Source: Talpa occidentalis (taxonomy: Eukaryota; Chordata; Mammalia; Eulipotyphla; Talpidae). From it: 64,000 nt of DNA. Positions within the stretch are counted from its first letter, which is position 1. Every line of letters starts with the position of its first letter. The notes below the pieces were generated by a model. The model ran no database searches, was not told the DNA's origin, and saw only the letters and a list, made by a program, of their open reading frames with translations. Below, one piece after another: positions 13,053 to 26,949 of the stretch. Both the position numbers and the translations under genes were made by a program. The stretch is from positions 1,116,001 to 1,180,000 of the forward strand of contig NW_023604295.1 of the NCBI RefSeq assembly GCF_014898055.3, given 5' to 3'.

Positions 13053-16000
13053 GGACATGAAGTGACCCAGGTCGTGTGGTCAGAACAGGGAACCCGCGTT
13101 AGTGGGTTTCAGCAGCAACAACCAGGAGCAGCGGACACGTCTGTGTTGGGACCAGGCCCCTGAGGGCGTCCAGCTGGCCTAAGCCTCCATGAGCCCCAGG
13201 AGTGCCCGGTCAGGGGCCTGAGGCCTGATGGCAGAGGACAGGGCCCCAGGGTAGGCTGAGCCTTGGTCACCCGAGGGGGCGCTGGGGTGGCCAGGGGGCC
13301 AGAGAACACCACCACATGCACCCCCCCCCCCAACACACACACAGCACACACGCACCTGGGCCGTCCGGGCCTAGTCATTGAACCAGAGTGTTTTCAGTGG
13401 GAGCGTTCGGGGGGCCCTTATGGATTTGCACATGTGTTCAGGGGCCGGGGTGAGGGACGCGGGCAGAGCCGGACCAGGAGCCCCCGCTGGCCGGAGTGGG
13501 CCCAGCCCAGGCGCCCCCGCTGGCTCTGGCTGGGGTGGCGGCTCCCACCTCCTGTTGGCGCTGGGTCCTTTTGGTGACGGCGCTTCCTGCCCACTGACCT
13601 CCGTGCCCCACACATTAGGGCTGAAGGTCGCAGGAAACGTCCTATTTGGGAATAAAAGAGGAGGCCGGCGGCCTGGCCGTGGTTCCAGAGCCCGGCTGAG
13701 GACTCGCGCCAGCTCCCCAGGACCTGAGCGTCAACGTGGGCCTCCCCAGGGCGGAAGTGGGTGTCCGGCCCGGACACCCATGGGGGGGGCTGGGTGACGC
13801 TGGTTGGGCTGCCTGCGAGGCCGGCCCTGGGGAAGGCCCCGGGCTCTGGCCGTGCAAAGGCAGTGGACGCTCTGGGAGGCTCGCGGGGCCTCGGACCCCT
13901 CGCCGAGCTTGGCCGCTGTTCAGACACCCCACCGCTCCCCATAGGGCCCCCCAGGCCGTGGGTGCCAGGAAAGGCCGAGTGTCTCCCCATCTCGCTGCCC
14001 CGGCAGCCCCGTGGTGGGGGCTTGGGGGCCGACCCTGGTCTCGGGCCTCTCCTTCCTGTCCCTCCAGCCGGGCAGCGGTGTGTTACCAGCCGCTGGCCAC
14101 GTCCCTGGCACTCAGCGTGTCCACAGGCTGCCTGGAGCTCCCTGGGTACAGGGGCCGGGTCCTTGGGGGCTGACACCCCCGAGCCCTCAGGCGCAGCCCG
14201 GCTTCCCTCCCCGCAGGCAGGCAGCCCCAGTGCCCCTGGCGCCGGGTCGCTCCTTCCCCACTCCCAGTGCCACGGCCAGGTCACATCCCGGCCAAACCGT
14301 GCTGTCCGGAAGCCTCTGCTTCTGGGGGACCCGCCCCCACGAGCCTCCGGCTCTGGCCTGGCCCTCCCCGTGACCTCTCGGTGCCCGGCTCTCTCCTGGC
14401 CCCGCAGCGTGGGGTGGGCCTGGCTGGGGGGCGGTGCTGGGCACCCGCAGGCCCGACAGCTGCTGCCCCTGGGGTGCGGCCCCTGCGCTCCTCAGGTGAC
14501 CCTCAGCCGGGCGCGGGCAGCGGGATGGGAGGGGCCGCCGGGTGGACAAACACCGGGAAACGTGAGTCGGGTGGGAAAGCCCCGCAGGAAGGGCCTCTGG
14601 GCAGGGCGGCCCGAGGAGAAAGGGGCCGGAGGAGTGAGGCCATGGTGCCAGCCCCAGGGTGCCAGCTGCCCCTCGCTCACACGCCTGCGGGGGTCTTGCT
14701 TCAGGTGGGGGTCTGCTGGGGACGGGCGAGTGAACCCTGGGGACCCGCCCCCAGGTCCCAGCCACATCTACCAAGGCCCATCTCCAGATAGGCGCACCCG
14801 CACGGGTGCCGGGGGTCAGGGCATGGGCGCGTGTGGGGGCACGCCACCCCCCTATCCAGCTGGTGTCTCCTGTGAGCACAGACACTCCCGGGGACCCCCA
14901 GACTAGTGGGAGGGAGTGAGGTTCCGCGCGGGCACCCTTGGACCCTGCCCCAACCACGCACCCCTGAGCTTAGGTGTCCACGCCAGCCCCTCCCTCCTGC
15001 CCCATCCTGGGGGCCATCGGGGGTCTCCGAGCCTTCCTCTCTGGGGGAGCAGAGGGCACCCTGACCCCCATATACCCCCAACTTTCCGGCATCTGGCAAA
15101 GGCCAAGCTCACATGCCCTGGCCTGGGTGCCCAGGCTGCTCAGAGACTCACCTGTAAGGTGTAAGGATGGGGTGGGTGGGGGGCCAGAGTGTGGCAGTGT
15201 GGGGTGGGGCGGGGCCCCAGGATGTCTCCGGGGCCTAGGGCTGGCTCCAGGCACCACCGGCCACACCCCCACTTCACTTTCCCCGGGCCCCTGTAGGCAG
15301 CCAGTGGCCCCTCCACACCCCTGAACCCTGCTCCTCCAGACCCCAGCGCTCCCGGAGGGGGAGGGGGTTTGCTTTGTTCTCTGCTCCTTTGATCTGGCTG
15401 CCGGGTCCTCTCCTGAGCTGTGCATCCTGAGGGGGAGCGGGATGCACCCCATGACCCCAGGCCCAGCCTGTGGCTGTCGGGAAGGCAGAGTCATAAAGAC
15501 AGCTCCACCTCGCTGAGCTGCAGGCCTCTCTCACTGGTCGGGACTCAACCCCACCTCTGGCCCCTGGGACCAGCCCCGGCCCCTCAGCGTTGCTGCCACC
15601 ATGCCGGCCACGCCGCACCCCGTGAGGCTGCCCCTGGCTGGCCACCTGCTGGGCCAGGGCCAGGGCGCGCGTGCTCCGGCCTCCATCTGCCCCTTCAGAG
15701 CAGTGCTGTGGCCCCGGGTCTCGGGGCTGGTGGTGCGAGCTGGCCTGAGGCACGAATCCTGGGCAGAGGCGATGCTGTGGGGGGACCCTCCCTCGCAAAG
15801 GCACATCCTTCCACCCTAGGATGTGACTCGGCCCCGGAGCTGAGCCAGGCGGTGCCCCCAGGGCTCCTGGAGGGGCAGGGCAGGCGGTGAGCATGGTATT
15901 GCGGGAGCCGTCACGGTCACACGGCTGCAGAGTCCAGGTTAGCGGATCACAGTGTGGAGGCCAGGGGTGGGGGGTGCGCCCAGCCGGGGCGGGAGCCCAA

Positions 16001-19000
16001 GACCCAGGAGACGGGGCCGCACCACGGCCCAGCTCAGCACAGGCGGGCGCGACCCTCAGCCCCATGGACGGGACAGGACCCTCCACCCGGGACGGCCCTT
16101 GGCCCACTGGGTCACCCGGCTCAGATGCCCGTCGCCCACACAGCCCCACAGACATCTCCGGAAGCAGCGGCCCCCGCGGGCACCCAGTGGACTTGCCGCA
16201 GAAGTCACACAGGCCTGCGCGGCCCCCCGGACTGCCCCGGACGTCGTCCGTCCCGTGTGCCGGCTGCCCTCTGCCCACAGTGCTGCGCAGGCTAAGCCCC
16301 AGGGGCTCCTGCGGGACACCCCGGCTCGCCCGCCAGTGCCTGGCCCAGCCAGCGGGTCTGGGGGCACTGTGGTCTGCTCTCTGTGAACAGGGGGTGGAGG
16401 GGAGGGGGCTGGGGCGCTGGGCTCCGGCCGCTATGGTCCCAGCTGAGACGGGAGCCGCAGCGCTGTCCACGGCTGTCCGCGGCGGGGGGGTGGGGCGAGA
16501 GCCGTGGGCCTGGGCACGGGAAGGGCTGCGGGGAGGGGTTGCCAGGGTTCAGCTGAGTCCTTGGGAGCCCAGGTGGACCAGGTGGAACAGGTGGGTCCAA
16601 GCGAGTCTGCAGAGCAGGCTGGAGGGGTGGCCCTGCCGGGCGTGTCCCTAGGGTCTGTTCTGCAGCTCTTGAAGGACGGTGCAGGCCTGGCTGGGTGGCC
16701 GGGTCCTTCCCCGAGCAGCAGTCATGTTCAAGGGACCAGTGTCCAGAACGTGGCATCCCTGGGAACGCGGGCTGGGGCCTGCTCCAGGCGCACGGTGGCC
16801 CCACAATGGCAGGAAGGGCCACTTCCTCAGCTTTCCCTCAGCGCTCCAGGCCAGCACGCAGGGAGCCGCTGCCTCTGGGCTCTTCGGGGCTGCGGGCTCA
16901 GGGGTGCGGCTGACCAGGGTGTGGGTGCAGGCCCCGACACACAAACGTGTGCACCACGCAGGAGGGGCCGGGGCTCGGGGCTGGCCTAGGGGTGAGCAGC
17001 GCTGGCGAGCGGAGGCGGTGGACCACAGCCCCGTCCTGGGCCCCCCTGGGGCCTGGCTCAGCACAGATGTGACTTGTAACCTGAACCCGCCTCCAAGAAA
17101 GTATGTCGGCGGGGGAGGGGGATGTCTGAGGCCCGGAGACACTGGGGGTGTCCTCCCACCAGGAGTGGTGGGCCTGCCGCTGCTCCCCGGCCCCCACCCA
17201 CAGCCCAGGGTCCATGCCGGCTGCCTGGAGGAGGCCCACGCTGGGCAGCCGCCCCACGGAGGCCCGGCGCCTCAGCCTCCCACTGCTGCTCCCCTAAATG
17301 GCATTCCTGGCACACGAGCTGAGCAGTGACCCATCGGGGAGAAGGCCAGCAAGCAGGCCCTGCCACCGGGCTGCCCCCCGGCCCCGCTCGAGCGCCAACC
17401 CCGCTGGCTCAGGCTGGCCGAGCGGGTGGCCCAGGGGCCGTGCCTCAGCGGCACAGGCCGGACTTAGCGGGGCGGCAGGAAACGGGCACACTGCCAGGCC
17501 GACCCTTTTCCTCCACCGCCTCTTCCCTTCAGAGGGAATGATTTTCCCTTTAGAGGGAATTCGAGGGGAGGGTGCGGCAGCGCAGGCCTCGGCCCCCGCT
17601 CTGCCGGGCTCTGGCGCAGCCGGTGCTGCCTGTGTTCGCTGCCGCCGTCGAGGCAGGCCGACGCGCCCGGTTATTAGGTCCGCGTTTCCGGCTCCTCTTT
17701 GGGGCAGCCGGTGGGTCTGAAGGGCACTCACCCTGTGCGCCTGGGACCGCCCCCCACGCCAGGCCTCGTCTCCCCGCGGCCCAGCGGCTCCAGCGCGGGT
17801 GCCCCTTCCACCGCTGGGGGTGAGAGCCGGGCAGGGGCTGCCCAGGCCACAGAGCTGTTTCTCTCCTGCACTGGAACCTGCAAGTCAGTCCTGCTTCTCC
17901 GCAGCCGCGGGGCTAGCCCGACGTGAGGTCGGCGCTCAAGGAGGCCTGAGGCTGGGGCGCTCTCGGTCTCCTTCTAGAACAGACCAGGAAGCGCCCGCGC
18001 TTTGGAGGAGGGCTGGGGCAAGCGTGGTCCTCTTGGGGTTCTGCTCTGAGGCTCCCTGAAAGGCAGCGGGCAGCCGGGGCTCCACCTTGCTCGTGCCCGG
18101 CCCGCCTCGCACTGCATGTTGGGGTGGGGTCTGTCTTGTTCAACACGCCTGAGCTGTCGGCTGGTCCCGAGTCACCCCCACCCTGGGCCCAGGCCTCCGT
18201 GGGTCAGGCCGGGCCAGCAGGCATCCCTCAGCGCCCCGGAGGAGGTGGTCCAGGCACCGCCCTCTTGGCCCCTTCCAGAATGACTCCGACCTTGGGCACG
18301 TGGTGCAACCTCTTGGCGTCTCAGTTTACCCGATTTCAGAGGGCTGGGTAGCGCCGCCTCCGTGTGCCCGGCTGGTGCTGCCCCCCTCCCCGGGCCGCCC
18401 TGGGTGAGGCGCAGCGAAGGCCGGCTCTCCCGCCCTCCCATTTCCGCCTCCCGACTTCCGCTGCGAGTCAAGGAGGCAGCAGGTTCCATCTGTCTCGCAG
18501 AACCGCCACCAGCCTCGCTTCCTAAGCCGCCCCCGTCCGCTGCGGCGACATCTGCACGAGGGCCACCTCCCCGGAGCGCACCACGCTGGGGCGGCAGGGC
18601 AGGATGAGCCGGCTGACAGGACAGCTGTCCCCGGGAGCCGGTGTGATGCCCTGCCTAGAGAGGCGGCCGAGCACAGCCCCCCAGGCAGCCCCCAGTGTCC
18701 GCAGGCACCCCCCTAGCGTGGGCGGGGCGCAGGGTTGGCGGTGGAGTGCTGTAGCGTCTCAGCACCCTGGTCACTCTGCGGGCCTCCCCACCTCCGCCCC
18801 GTGCCCCCGCCTGGCGTGCCCTGGTCCCGGCTCCACCAGAGGGTCTCGTCTCTGCCCTGGGGCGGCTGGAAGCCCCCATGCCTCCCTGCACCCTGTGAGT
18901 GGCCCACGTACGGGGTGCTCTGCCCACTGCTCCCTGGAGACCCTCCATTTGGCCGGCTCCCGAGTGGCCCAGGAAGAGAGGGCCGCGGTCAGGGCTCCTG

Positions 19001-22000
19001 GCCCATGCCTGCAGGGGCTCTGGGCTGAGCCTCTGCCCAGAACAGTCAGGAGGCCCCTGGCTTGTCTCAGGGATCCGCTCACTGGGCTGGGGGTCCATGG
19101 GGTACAGTCCTCTAAGCCCTGCTTGCCCCACTCCCGCCCTCTCCACCCTCTGGCCCACCTGTGTGGGGCTCTACCCACAGGCACAGGTCACGTGTGCACC
19201 CCAGAGATGCAGACTTGCCATGCGGGCAGGGCCCCAGTGGACTCAGGGGGGTGTCCTGCCATTGAGGAAGGGCCCTGGCCGGGCATGGGCAGACCCTGCG
19301 CCCCGCCCGCCACACCCACCGAGCCAGCAGGCCTCCAGCTCCTGCAGCCAGGCCCCCACCCCGCAACCCCGGCCCTGCAGGGAAAGGACGTGACCGCAGG
19401 TTATTTCAGGGCGAGGCCGGTTAGCACCCCGGCCCCACGGAAAGGCTTTCGAAACGCAGGACCCCGTGTGGGGTAAGTGAATCACTCCGGCCTTTGCGCC
19501 CCGGCCTCTGAGGCTGTCACCTGCGGCCTCGACCACGTTGCTGCAGGAGGCGCTGGGGCGCGGGCGCGGGCCTGACTGGAGCGTGTGCGGCCTGCGTGGG
19601 TGGCGCACCCGGGCCTGGAGGCGGGGCTATAGGGCGGCGTCGCACAGAGACCGGAGGGTGAGGGACCCCAGAAGAGGCAAGCACGAGACGCCGCCAGAGA
19701 GCCCAGAGAAAGATCCATGGGGGGCCGGAGGCTGGGGTGCCTCCTGAGCCTCCCCGGCCCCCGCCCTGGCAGCCTGCGGGCCGGCACTCACCCTGCTCCA
19801 GCAGCGCCCCCACGAGCACAGGGGGCACCAGGCCTGCACCCCAGGGCCTGGAGGCGCGGGCTGTGAGCCCGGTGGGGTGGCCAGCCTCCAGCGTGCAGGA
19901 ACAGGCTCTTGGGTGGGGGCTGGCACGGGGGGGTCTGCAGCTGGGCTATGGGGTGGCTGATGGGATTGGGGTCCTCATTGGGACTGGGGCCCCAAACACC
20001 CATTTCTTCAGCCCTGGGTCCCCGGGTGTCCCGGCTTTCTGTGAGGGTCTGAGAGGAGAACCCCTGACAGCATCCGGGCTGGGGCCAGTGGTTCCCCTGT
20101 GTCCTGTCCCCCCCGGACTCAATGGGTGTCTGCACCCCGCCCCCCACCTGGGACTCTGATGCCTCAGGCCAGCCGGACATCTTGACAGAACAGGGCTGGG
20201 GACCCCAGGAGGGGCAGCGTGTGGAGACTGGGTGGGCCCCGCTACCCTTGCTCCTGCCCGGTGGCCCCAGGCCCTGGTGCTGACAGGGTGCCCTCTGCCA
20301 TGCAGCCAGGGGGACCCCCACCCTGAGTGTGCGAGCATGCGGAGGGTGCTCAGCACCGGCCGGGTGACTGCCTGTCTCATCGCGCCCCAGGGCGTGGGGT
20401 TGCCAACTGCCCTGCTCCATCTGTGCCTTTAGGGCCCGGGTGACTTCACAGAGCCCGAGCCGCCCCCTGCCGAGTCTGGGGGCTCAGAGGCCATGGCGGC
20501 TCCTGGGGGCCAGAGCGGTGGCAGGTGCGGGCACGGGCGGGCACGGGGGCGCATTTTAACCAAGTACGGGTCCTGCAGCACCAAAGCCACAGAGAGAGGA
20601 AGCCCTTGCCCTGGGCGGGCCCAGCTGGGCTGTGGAAACCCCAGCAGCCTTGTCCACAGCCGGGCTGCGCCTGCTCACGGCAGAGGATGGGGCCCCTCCC
20701 GCGTGGAGACGCCACGGCAGCGCCACCCCACGCAGGGCAGTGGCCTCAGGGTCGGCTGGCGGACGCAGCGCACACTCTGGCTCCGGGTCCCCCCTTGAGG
20801 CCGTGTCTGTCGGGGCCTCCCCCTGGACCCCTGGGGGGCCATCTCTCCCCTCTGCTTGGGGCTCCTTCCGTGGGGACGCCACACAACAGGAAAGTTCTCT
20901 CCCAGGCCTGGGGCCCGGGCGTGGGCTGTTCCCACCAAGCCTCTCGGGGAGGGCGTGTCCGCCTTCTCCTCTCGGCCGCCCTGCACCCCTATTGTGGCCC
21001 CAGCCCACATCTCCGTGTCCAGTCCTCTCTCCTGAGCACCCAGGCCCTGGGGTGGGGCCCGGGCGACTCCAGCCCCCTCCACGAGGCAGGTTCTGTCTGC
21101 CAGGGCGAGACCACGCTTCCCGCTTCAGCCCAGACGCGCCCCTCCCACCGCTGCCCGGGGCCCGCGGTGCCCGCAGCTCTCAGCAGACGGGCGGGCTGGC
21201 CGGCCCGGCCCACAGCTCGGAGGGGTGTGGACCTGTCGCGGGGCGTCGGGCGTGCGGCGTGCGGGGTGCGGCTTCGCACCTGTCTTTTACTTCACGTTTC
21301 TAGCCTTTGCTTTTGCGAAAGCCTGGTCTGGACCGCCTGGTAAACAGAAGCAGGGCCTGCCTGGCGGGGGCGGGGATGTCGCCGCACGGGGCTGTGAGGG
21401 CTCCTTCGAGCCCCCGCGCTGCCACCTGCGGCCTCACTGCCTGTGCCCTGCGGCCCGGCCTGAGGGCCCCAGCTGGGGAGGCCGCTGGGGCACAGGGAGG
21501 GCGGGGGAGGGCCGCACTCCAGCTCCCGCGCTGGGCAGGCGAGGGAGGAGCCCTGCAGTGATTAGTAACTGGGGGTCTGTGGCTGCACAGCCTGGGCCGG
21601 CCACCCAGGGGCGCCCACTGCCCGCGTACCAGGCTGTGTCTGCGCCCAGACGGCTCGGCTGTGGGGTCCCAGGGCCAGGAGGCAGCGTCGTTGATCTGGG
21701 GCCGGGCTGTGTGTTGGTCAGCAGGCCCTGGGCCTGGCGGCGGCGTGCAGCTGTTGCTGCTTCCCGACTCGGGGCCCCGGGGTCACGGTCCAGGGGACCA
21801 GACCAGAAAGGGAGCCGCTGCTCTTTTGAGGTCATTTCTGCTGCTGGGAAGTCACCAGGTGCCCTGGGCGTGGGTGTGTGCTGCCGGGCCGCCCTGGGAG
21901 ATGCGGGCAGGGCAGGCAAAGTCCAGCGCCGTGTCAGCTGCTCCTGCGTCTGCTGCCCAGATGGCCGCCGTGCTGGGCCGGGGGTGCCCAGCATCTTCCT

Positions 22001-24379
22001 GGCCCATCCAGACCCCTGCTAGAGTTCTAGTCCCTCCCACGCAAGCCCCCTCCTCCGCGGCTGGACCCCTCTTTTCTCTTGGGGGTTGTAGGAAACCTTT
22101 AGAAAGGGGGACCCCAGGTCTGCACCCTGTCCCGTCAGCAGGAGGCGGGGCTGCGGTCATGCCTCTCCCCCGCGAGGGCTGTGCCTGGGCCGCGAGGTTG
22201 GGAGTCCACTGCTCCCCGCTGTCACGGCTGCCTGGCCTGTTCTGGCACCATGTGCAAGACAGCGCTGGGTGCGGGGAGGCAGCGGGGCAGTGGGGGCGGC
22301 CAGGCCCTGGGCCTTCAGGAGGCCTGGAGGTGGGAAGGGGCTGCAGGGAGACCCCATGGGACGCAAAGGCAGAGCAGAGCCCGGCTCTAGCTTGGCAGAG
22401 CCCCAAGTGGCTCTGGGCAGACAGAGCCGTGGGGATTAGCAGGACTGGGTCACGGGCTGCAGGTGGAGGGGCGGGGGGTGGGGGTGACGGGCCAGGGCCT
22501 CCGGGGGGCAGGGCGGCATGGGGTGGGGGGTGTGCCGGACCACAAGGGCAGGGGCCGCAGACGCAGTGGCTGGGTGGCTCTGGCCAGAGTGAGCTGATGT
22601 GCGGACACTGGATGGAGGGTGGAGACGGAGCTTCTGCAGCGAGGGTGGGGCAGCTGGCCAGGCCCTGGGGCCAGGGCTGGGCTGGGGTGTCCAGAGAGCA
22701 GCTCCAGGGGTGCAGAAAGACCCGGGGCCATGAGGGAACATCCCTGCCCCACTGTCAGCCCCTCTGTGCAGCCCAAAGCAGGCCCTCGGGAGCCCCGACA
22801 GCGGGATAAACACCCGCCGTCCATGGCGCTTCCTCACCTGGGAGTCCTGACGGCGGGGGGCGGGGGCATTGGGAGCAGACGGTACGAGGCTCCCCAGGGA
22901 CCCACCTAGACTGGGGCCCAAGCATGGGCCGAAGGACCCAGGACCAGGGGGAGACAGCTCAGGTGCAGGGGAGCCAGGCCACCCAGGGTTCCTCCTGACC
23001 TGGCGGGTGCAGGCCTGGGGCCTGGGCGGGGGCGGTGCAGGGGCCGGAGGGCCGTGTGGAAGGACTCCTGGGCCCCGCCAGGCCTGGGTTTTCGGGGGGC
23101 TCTTCAGGTTCAGGGCGCGGAGGCATCACAGAAGTGGACTAATGCCTCCCACTGGATCCTGGGGGCCTTGCTGATGCCGGCGCCCGCCAGCCGCGTCACG
23201 GCTGATGGAGAGCCCGGGCGCAAGTCAGCACAGTCCAGGCACGGCTTGGCGCTCGGTGCTTGGGGAGAACGTTCTGGGGACGCAGGGCAGCCTGTCTTGC
23301 CCCGGCCCTGCAACGCGGGCTCGGCCACCCTCCATCCCTCTGCACAGGAGAGGCTGGCAGCAGGGGTCAGGAGGAGCCGGGCAGCTGTGGGCTGGCAGCC
23401 TGGGTCGCGCCCCCTGCCTGGCTCCCTTCGGCCCACTTGGGCCCCCGCCACAGCCCCGTCACCTTGGCCCCGGCAGGGCTGGTGCGGGCCGTCCAGGCCG
23501 CCGGGCTCGTGGCACTGATCCCTAAAGAGCCGACACAGAGAACAACTGCAAAGCAGCCTCGAGACCCAGGCTTCTTGCTGCCCGTCAGGAACCTGGCATG
23601 GCCTGGCCAGGATGCCCAGGGGCCGCTCCCGCAAGATGGGTGCGGAGCAGACCCCAGGAGGGAGCCGGCGGGGCGGGCCCAAGCCACGCGGCCCGAGGAC
23701 CAGCGCGGCGCTGAGGTCTCCACGGAGGGACGGGACGGCGGGAGCGGGGCCCCAAGTGAGTGCGGCTGGCTGGGGAGAGGCTGAGCCGGGCTTGCTTGTG
23801 ATTTGGGGGTGAAGACAAGCACACAGAACAGGCCCGCCCTGGCCGCCCAGGCCCAGGAGCCCCTCGGCAGCTCCCTGGGCACGTCCAGGAGCGTGAGGTC
23901 GTAGAGCAATGCTCGTCCGGGGACCCTGCAGCAGCCTCGCACAGGGGTCTCACGGCGCTGAGGCCGCACCCCTCCAGGCTGCCAGCAGGCTCTGCGGGGG
24001 CCCAGGATCTGCGGCGCGCGTGGGGCCAGCGACAGGCGTGGGGCCCCTGCCCTGGTCAGGCGCTCTGCAGCCCGGCCCTCTCCACCACAAACAAGCGAGT
24101 TCAGCACCATCACGCTGCACCCATGGGCACCCGGGAGGGGCCGCTGGGTGTGCCCCGCCTGGCGAGACGGAGAGGAGGCCGGTGCTCGGCCGAAGGGTGG
24201 AGCTGCCCAGCAGCCCAAGGCCTCGCGTGGTGCCGCCGCTCTCCCCTGCGCGGCCGCCCGCACAGCCACCCCAGCACCGCCACCGCTTGTGAGCGTGAGC
24301 CTGGGCACGGGCTTCGGTGTCCGTGAGTCGAATGGGTTTTTTGGGTGCCCCCCAAAGAGACGCGCCCACCACCCGGGCA
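13053..24379. other. GC-rich intergenic DNA, no gene recognised
   Basis: Contains a C-run with CA repeat at 13321-13355 and paired palindromes at 17522-17562. Otherwise there are only composition-driven frames. No SINE copies occur in these 11 kb. Confidence 0.6.
18280..18352 (-). repeat. Possible MIR remnant
   Basis: GCAACCTCTTGGCGTCTCAG followed by TTTACCCGATTTCAGAGGG resembles the core of the ancient MIR SINE in reverse orientation. It is weak and short. Confidence 0.35.
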
Positions 24380-24720
24380 GCACGCGACCTTATTTGGAAA
24401 TTGAGCCTTTGCGGCTGTGATCCGGTTAAGGAACGCTAGGCGAGTCCATGCCGGATGACCCAGGTGTCTCCAGGTCCAGTGTCCTCGTGGAAGACACACC
24501 GAGATGTGGGGGAGCTGGAGAGGCCACGCGAAGGGGGAGCCCCGGGGCCAGGACGTGGGGCCTGCCAGGCGCCAGCAGGAGTAGCCTCTGGGGGAGCAGC
24601 ACCTGCTGACTCCAGACCGAGAGGGACGCGTCCCTGCTGCTCCGCCCCGCTGCGGTCACCCTCCATGGCCGGGACGCCCGAGCCAGCACCTGCTGCATGC
24701 CTGCCAGTGGCCCCGGCCCC
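24380..24720 (+). repeat. Decayed interspersed repeat
   Basis: CTTATTTGGAAATTGAGCC, TTTGCGGCTGTGAT, GTTAAGGAACG and GGTCCAGTGTCCTCGTGGAA follow the order of a common mammalian repeat (GACCTTATTTGGAAATAGGG type). I do not assign the family with certainty. Confidence 0.5.
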
Positions 24721-25889
24721 AGCGTCCACGCTCCTGGCCTCGGAGACGGGTGATGCCGGAGAGTCCACACGACCCCCGCCCTGGCCCCGGCCGCCGGCCC
24801 GCCCAGTGGTCCTCTGCCGGCCCACCCACCTGTCCCTGTTTAATCTTCTAATGGTTCAGATACTGCAGAGCCTGAGTGACCCCTCCCTGTCGTTCACACC
24901 TCTGTCGCCCTCCCCTCGCTGCTCCTTGGCAGACAGAGGCTGCCAAGGGCCGGGTCCACCCATTCCCCTGCAATAGCCAGAGCGGACAGGCAAAGGGTGG
25001 ATGGGCCCAGCCTGCTCTCTGGGGCCACTTCCTGGGCTGGTCAGGGCACCGTCCAGTACCTTGGGCTCCAGCAGCCTGGTGGCCATGCTGAGGCCAGGCC
25101 AGGAACTCCTGGGCTGTGAGTGCGGCGTGTCCTGTGGCCGCAGCCCACCCCTGGGCACTGGGCCCTCCGAAACGCCTTTCCCTTGGCTTTGAACAGTGAC
25201 GTGACCTGAGTCTGGGCGGTGAGGGAGAGGCACAGCAGGGACACCCTCGCAGGCATTTCCGGATCTGCCCTTGGAAAGCAGGGGTGGGGGTGGGGGGGGT
25301 TAGGCAGGCCAGCAGGGGCCTGGGCCTGTGGGGGAGGGCGCCTGGAGCTGAGTTCTGGTTCTGCCCGGCCTGAGGCCTGCCTGCCGGTGCCTCCCACACC
25401 CCGGCGCTGGCCTCTGGGCAGGTCAGGCCGCTAGCTCGTTCGCCTCCTGCACCAAGCCTGCTCAAAAAGCTAAGGAGCCCGCGGTCGCATTCCTGATCAC
25501 ATTCTTTAAGGCCGAGTGAGGGCTTGAAACCCGCACCTGGAGGAGTCGCCCTTGGCGCCTCTTCTCCGATTGCACAACCGAGGCGACTCACAGGCACAGC
25601 CAAGTCTTTTCTTAGGTGCAGGGACAGTTTCTCTGCTTTAGCTTTCCGCCATGACGTCTGTCCGAACAGGGCAAGCTTTAAATGCCATTTCGTTTACTGG
25701 CCACAGCACTTTTTCTCTGGTGGCATCGTTCACACCCAGGGGCTGTGGCTGGACCAAATCCTCAGTTTTCAGGATATTATGAAATGATACGATGGAGCAA
25801 GGCTCTGTGGGGGTGACACAGCCCAAAAGGCATTTGGGTTCATGGATAAAACCAACAAAGGCAGACATAACACCAAGAAAAGTACGAAC

Positions 25890-25955
25890 GATGCAAGGGA
25901 CTAATGTCCTTAATATGTAATGAGTTCTTAGAATAAACAAGAAAAGCTTTACCCC
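25890..25955 (+). repeat. Old LINE-1 ORF2 fragment
   Basis: GGGACTAATGTCCTTAATATG followed by a diverged string ending AACAAGAAAAG resembles the 3' part of LINE-1 ORF2. Boundaries are uncertain. The surrounding AT-rich block 25600-26000 may belong to the same element. Confidence 0.5.
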
Positions 25956-26529
25956 AACAAGGGGACGGCTTCTGATTTTGCCCACCCCACGGGAGTCTGT
26001 GGCTCCTCGGTTTGGTGACAGCACCCACCCTTAGCCCACCCTTCCTCCACACTTTGCCCATGTGACTTTGTGGGCTGCCTAAGCTGTACCCCACAGGCTC
26101 AGCGTGTGACAAACCCCACCAAGGCAGGCCTCCTGGGTCTCTGGCTGGACCCACTCAGGGACACAGCTCTCCCGTGGGTTGTTAAGCTGGTTGGACGGTC
26201 ACCAGCTTTGCTGCGGTATGGAATGAAGAACAAAATAGAGTAAAGCCCTCCTGGGGGAGCTGAACGGATAGATGTTGGTCAAAAGGACGCGAACAGGAGG
26301 GTCGTGGGAGAACCCGGGTCTCGCTCAGCGCGCTGGGGTGCCCTCACGGTTATGAAAAGCACGCTCTCCTTTTTACCTGAACGCCTCTGAGCGGCTACTA
26401 CCCACCACACAGAACGGGCAGAAGAGAAGAGCTCATAGCCACGGGAAACACAAACGGGCACCAACATGAAAACAAGAATCGCTCTTCAGGAGGGAGGTTC
26501 AAGGGCGACATGTTCACACGGATGCACAC

Positions 26530-26720
26530 GTGTGGGCTGAATGGTGTCCCCCGCCCGCCCCCGGCCCAGGATAAGTCGCAGTCTCGGGGCTGAGGACATG
26601 ACGTGGTCTGGAAATAGGCCAAGAGGGCCAGAGCAGACGGAACTAGCGAGGACGAGGCCAGCTGGGGTTGGAGCCAGGCGACCCCCTGGGGGCCAAGCCC
26701 CCCCCCACCCCCCCCCACCC
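26530..26720 (+). repeat. Decayed interspersed repeat, same type as at 24380
   Basis: GGCTGAATGGTGTCCCCC, then CATGACGTGGTCTGGAAATAGG, is the same repeat type in diverged form. It ends at a C-run (26697-26720). Confidence 0.45.
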
Positions 26721-26949
26721 CGTTAGAGCATGGAGCTGCCCCAAGCCAGCAGGGACCAGTGCTCAGCCCTGGGAGGGTGAGGTTCCAGCTGGAAGCCACC
26801 CAGGTGTGGGGCTCTGTCCTGGGGACCAGGGGCCGCCCCCACCGGTCCAGTGCAGGCCCGCCCTTGGCGAGGTGCGCTCCTGCTTCCACCACCCCGGGAC
26901 GCCGCCGGAGCACCCAGCAGCCCAGCCACGGGCTTCAGAGAGTTTGCTT

